Source of the DNA: Sphaerosporella brunnea
Lineage: Eukaryota > Ascomycota > Pezizomycetes > Pezizales > Pyronemataceae
Reading direction: 5' to 3'
DNA: 20,125 nt
Assembly (NCBI GenBank): GCA_008704415.1
Contig: VXIS01000530.1
Coordinates: 1 to 20,125 of the forward strand
The translations under genes and the position numbers were made by a program. Every line of letters starts with the position of its first letter. The stretch's first letter is position 1. This document shows, piece after piece, positions 17,689-20,125 of the stretch. A model generated the notes under the pieces. The model saw only the letters and a list, made by a program, of their open reading frames with translations, had not been told where the DNA came from and did not search any database.

Positions 17689-18333
17689 ATTGCCGGGCGG
17701 GTCTTCCTGCGCTCCTATAGCCGTGTGTGTCTGTTTGCACTCCTTATCGCGCGGGTTGTCTTGCGCTTGTTCTCCTATACCTTAATCTGTTTGTATACGT
17801 TTCGTGTTACTTGCCGCTTCTGCGCCGGTATCTCTTCATGCCGAAATGCAATATATATGTGCCGTGTCGCAAAATAGTATGGTGTGCGTGTCTTGTGCTC
17901 ACATTTAATATATTGTCGGTGAGCCCGAGTCCGCACCGATGCCCGCAACTCTGCGCATCGGGTGGTGCGCGAAAGTCGCGCACAGGCATGTTGATTAAAT
18001 TATTTTGGCTTTACCCGAAACAATGCAGAAGGTGCGGTCAGCCATGCATTGGTGCTTTCCTTTTCGGACAATGTGGTTGGAACAGTCGCGCACTTGCCGC
18101 TGCGTTGTTTACTTTGGTTTTCTGTAATCACTGTAATTAATGAGCTTCCTGATTTTTCATTGATCGTGATATGCTACTTGCCGTGGTGTTTTTACTTTTG
18201 TGACAATGTTACTGTTTCGTTTGGGTTGCGTGTTTTTCCTTTGAGTAACAAGTACTGAATAATGTGTCGCTACGTAAGAGTTTTATAACGGACGTGTTGT
18301 CCTTCCACTGGACCTTGTCCCCTAATACCCACC
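17689..18333. other. Orphan spacer with two GC-rich hairpins
   Basis: No gene is recognised. A 7-bp stem CCGATGC/GCATCGG (17936-17942 with 17955-17961) is followed at once by GTGCGCGA/TCGCGCAC (17965-17972 with 17976-17983), an 8-bp stem with a 3-base loop. The rest is T-rich on the plus strand. Confidence 0.6.
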
Positions 18334-18872
18334 ATGCCGTTGTCTGCCGCCGAAGAATTCTTTTCTCCTCCCTGGTCGCATGCCAGGCTTGATCCTGCCA
18401 ACCGGTTTCGTTTTCGTCCTCCTGTGGGTGTAGAATCTTATACTGGTTCCATGTTTGCACATCCTACTCGATTTTAGTATAATTCTGAGTCTCTTCGCAT
18501 TCGGAAGTATCCCGATTATGATTTTTGTAAGTTCGTTTGTCCTATTCTTGGGGTTTCGCTTATGTGGCAGCCATGTCGAAGTTTGAATGTTTTAACCTCG
18601 ACGATGTGATGGCGGCGGTGTTGGAGCTCTGACGAACATATCATCGGGATATTGCACGGGCTATTGGTGGCAATCCGGGGGAGCAATGGCCAATTCACGC
18701 CTGCTATCCTGTTGTGCCTGTCCCTAATATTCTGGCTGGCATGGTCCTACTTCGTAGCCTAGTTCTCCGGTTTCTTAAGGGTCAGAGACTTTCCCTGAAA
18801 CATTTGCATACAAAGGAGAGGAACCGTGGGATGCGCAGGGTCATCGCAGCATGGAGGTTGCATCAGACATGA
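18334..18872 (+). pseudogene. Eroded reading frames, unknown
   Basis: Behind a good start context (CCCACCATG, ATG at 18334) 47 codons are open (MPLSAAEEFFSPPWSHARLD and following) to TAG at 18475. In another frame, ATG 18573 opens 100 codons interrupted once by TGA at 18630-18632. After it the sequence (RTYHRDIARAIGGNPGEQWP) continues to TGA at 18870. The amino-acid composition looks protein-like and the breaks look like decay. No family is recognised. Confidence 0.3.
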
Positions 18873-18895
18873 TAAGATAAGATAAGATAAGATTA
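18871..18895 (+). repeat. (GATAA)n microsatellite
   Basis: Four GATAA units plus one GATTA. It marks a low-complexity boundary between the orphan region and the stretch leading to the SLM1 fragment. Confidence 0.85.
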
Positions 18896-19150
18896 CATAC
18901 GACGGCTGTTTTGTATGATTTACTGACCTGCCCGCTTTACAGACATCCACGCATTATCCCACATCCCCGCGTTGGGTATTACCAAAAAGAGACAGAGGAG
19001 GAGTGAGGAGCAAGGAGGAGGGGTCCCCCCTGGGGACACCGACGAGCGACGAGGGACGACGGCTAGTTAGCATTTCGTTACTGATTAATGAAGCTATCCT
19101 TGGCAAATGGTTTCGCAGTGGGTTGTGTTTAATAAAACCAAGAATGGCGG

Positions 19151-19355
19151 TTTGGCATTGACCCGATTACTGGAGAGAGAGTTTGGCCCTTCTCGGGACA
19201 GCAACAGCCCCACACACATTGATTTCCTCAGTGCAGATCGGCCTGTGAGAGCTTCACCCGAGTCAGATCCCCGCGAGCCGATCCCTCCCAATGAAGCGGA
19301 TCCCGTGGCGATGCACTCTGGCTCATTGGCTGCTGTGGCGGAAGCCCCTCCTCTC
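19151..19355 (+). repeat. Duplicated SLM1 gene fragment
   Basis: About 205 bp copied from the SLM1-like last exon (9936-10148), same orientation, about 9.2 kb away. The last 177 bases (19179-19355) are identical. The first about 28 bases have a few substitutions, and there is a net 8-base deletion in a GAGAG run. It has no start codon or regulatory sequence of its own. The frame happens to stay open, but there is no reason to think it is expressed. The right edge falls exactly at TGTCACGG (19356). Confidence 0.95.
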
Positions 19356-19947
19356 TGTCACGGCGCGAGTTTGGATGGAGTTTTCCGACTAAGCTACCGG
19401 CTTTTACTCTCAATGAAATCGGCTGGAACTCTCAGATCTAAGGCTTCAAAGGATGCTGATTCATTTGCTGTTCTCAAATTTACCCCCCCGTTGATGGTTG
19501 TCACGTGGTGAGGTTCGGAAGTGTGGGTTGTTTGTGGTGTCGTGATGAGGCTCTGTAGGGAGACTCGGTGGGGTGGCTCCGAGCCGAGGTTATGTTCGGC
19601 TACCACGTGGCGTGGCGCACCGCAGTCACGTGATTGCTATAAGGGGCCTTCGCTTCCGCTTTGTTGTTTGTTTTCCCTTTCCTCTTTACTGAACCTTCGT
19701 GTGTCAATCTGAGTACCTTCGTTCCAATCTAAACCCTGACCGTGCGCGTCGCGCCTCTCGTCCTGCCTCCGGATCCTGTCCCGGCCCCTCGTTCCCGAAC
19801 CTGTTCGATAACCCTCTGTACGCGAGTACCTTGGGCCCCTCCAGCCTGATCCCGACCCTCTCCGTTACACTAGGTTCAGTCACCCAAAGCCTAACCTACT
19901 CGCTCTGTCTGTCACATCGCCACTCCCCCCCCTCCTCTTGCAACACC
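19356..19947 (+). mobile_element. Possible LTR or 5' region of a retroelement
   Basis: The gene-fragment copy ends abruptly at 19355 and new sequence starts TGTCACGGCGCG, the TG opening typical of fungal LTRs. CTCTC just before could be a target duplication. The segment has three CACGTG boxes, a TATA box at 19638, a pyrimidine-rich leader, and TGTCACA near 19910-19916 as a possible end. I see no tRNA primer-binding site after it and no second LTR in the window. The alternative is an ordinary promoter and leader of the following gene. Confidence 0.35.
19502..19644 (+). promoter_or_regulatory. Three CACGTG boxes and a TATA box
   Basis: CACGTG occurs at 19502-19507, 19604-19609 and 19627-19632. 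TATAAGG follows at 19638-19644, about 300 bp before the ATG at 19948. This is a plausible bHLH-responsive core promoter; function is inferred from motif order. Confidence 0.45.
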
Positions 19948-20125
19948 ATGGCCGCCTACCACGACCTCCAAATCCCTCAGGAGCTCTGGGCAGCCATCGA
20001 AACTGGCGCCCAGGCGCCCCCGGAAGAAGGCTTCCCTCCAGAAGAGCGCGATCAACGTTTGATCGACTTCGCCCATATGGCACAGCAACTCTTGGCCTGC
20101 GAACCCCCACCCAACCTGGAGGTGG
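19948..20125 (+). CDS. Unidentified protein, 5' part only
   Basis: ATG at 19948 in a strong context (CAACACCATGG) opens a frame that runs off the window after 59 codons. It starts MAAYHDLQIPQELWAAIETG and is rich in Pro, Ala, Glu and Gln (APPEEGFPPEERDQ, then AHMAQQLLACEPPP). There is no recognisable domain. With the putative LTR upstream it could be the start of a Gag-like protein; it could equally be a cellular gene. Codon use is C-rich, unlike the T-rich orphan region before it. Confidence 0.45.
   Translation, partial: MAAYHDLQIPQELWAAIETGAQAPPEEGFPPEERDQRLIDFAHMAQQLLACEPPPNLEV

Noticed and set aside
17617..17877. Hydrophobic, Cys-rich open frame on the plus strand
   Set aside because: The T-rich DNA gives Phe/Leu/Cys-rich translation. 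It lacks a start context and runs antisense to the promoter of the minus-strand orphan gene.
10794..18900. Rep C-terminal half (helicase) at the right end, expected if a circle had linearised within rep
   Set aside because: I looked for Walker A-like GxxxxGK[ST] sequence on the minus strand through 18.9 kb and saw none, so a simple circular permutation is not supported.
19107..19511. 134-codon frame containing SLM1-like residues as a new gene
   Set aside because: The SLM1 resemblance is just the duplicated exon piece. Flanking codons are unrelated and there is no promoter or intact domain.
1..20125. tRNA, rRNA or CRISPR features
   Set aside because: No tRNA-like cloverleaf with T-loop signature, no rRNA-like stretch and no regularly spaced repeats were seen.

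Overview
The window is nuclear DNA of a filamentous ascomycete (Pezizomycotina). The evidence is short GT..AG introns of about 50-180 nt with CTGAC/CTAAC-type branch points, C-ending codons in the aconitase gene, and a set of ordinary fungal genes. I cannot place it to genus. The left half (about 1-10,400) is a conserved gene neighbourhood. The right half (about 10,400-20,125) is accessory DNA made of nested and decayed mobile elements.

Left half. Two TA-flanked miniature inverted-repeat elements (193-503, 615-879) precede a divergent pair: BUD20 (ribosome biogenesis zinc finger, minus, 3 exons) and mitochondrial aconitase ACO1 (plus, 6 exons). A NAA50-type N-terminal acetyltransferase (minus, 1 exon) converges on ACO1. 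It is divergent from an SLM1-like BAR/PH-domain protein (plus, 5 exons) that ends at 10385. All four gene models are closed from start to stop with frame-consistent introns.

Right half. The main discovery is an interrupted CRESS-DNA (geminivirus-like) replicon. A Rep-type HUH endonuclease reads leftward from 11555; it has an unusual long acidic N-terminus and is broken off near 10794. Its likely origin is a perfect 14-bp hairpin (14938-14978) whose loop carries the geminivirus nonanucleotide TAATATTAC, bracketed by GGGAGTG iterons. The two halves are separated by a 3.28-kb PIF/Harbinger transposon (11620-14896) with GGGCYCGTTTGG termini and a TAA target-site duplication. When the transposon is mentally removed, the Rep start lies about 100 bp from the hairpin on the opposite strand, which is the geminivirus arrangement. 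The Harbinger element carries a transposase and a Myb/SANT partner gene, convergent, and each is interrupted by one in-frame TAA. Its right end holds an expanded minisatellite that exists as one inverted copy at the left end.

Beyond the origin (15,100-18,900) lie orphan sequences: a plus-strand coiled-coil reading frame, a broken minus-strand cysteine-rich gene, GC-rich hairpins, and remnants of another reading frame. They may be cargo of the same replicon or a separate element. Next comes a 205-bp near-identical copy of the SLM1 3' coding region (19151-19355), which stops exactly where a TGTCACGG sequence begins. That sequence may be the 5' end of an LTR element. It carries CACGTG boxes, a TATA box and the start of an unidentified gene that runs off the window at 20125.
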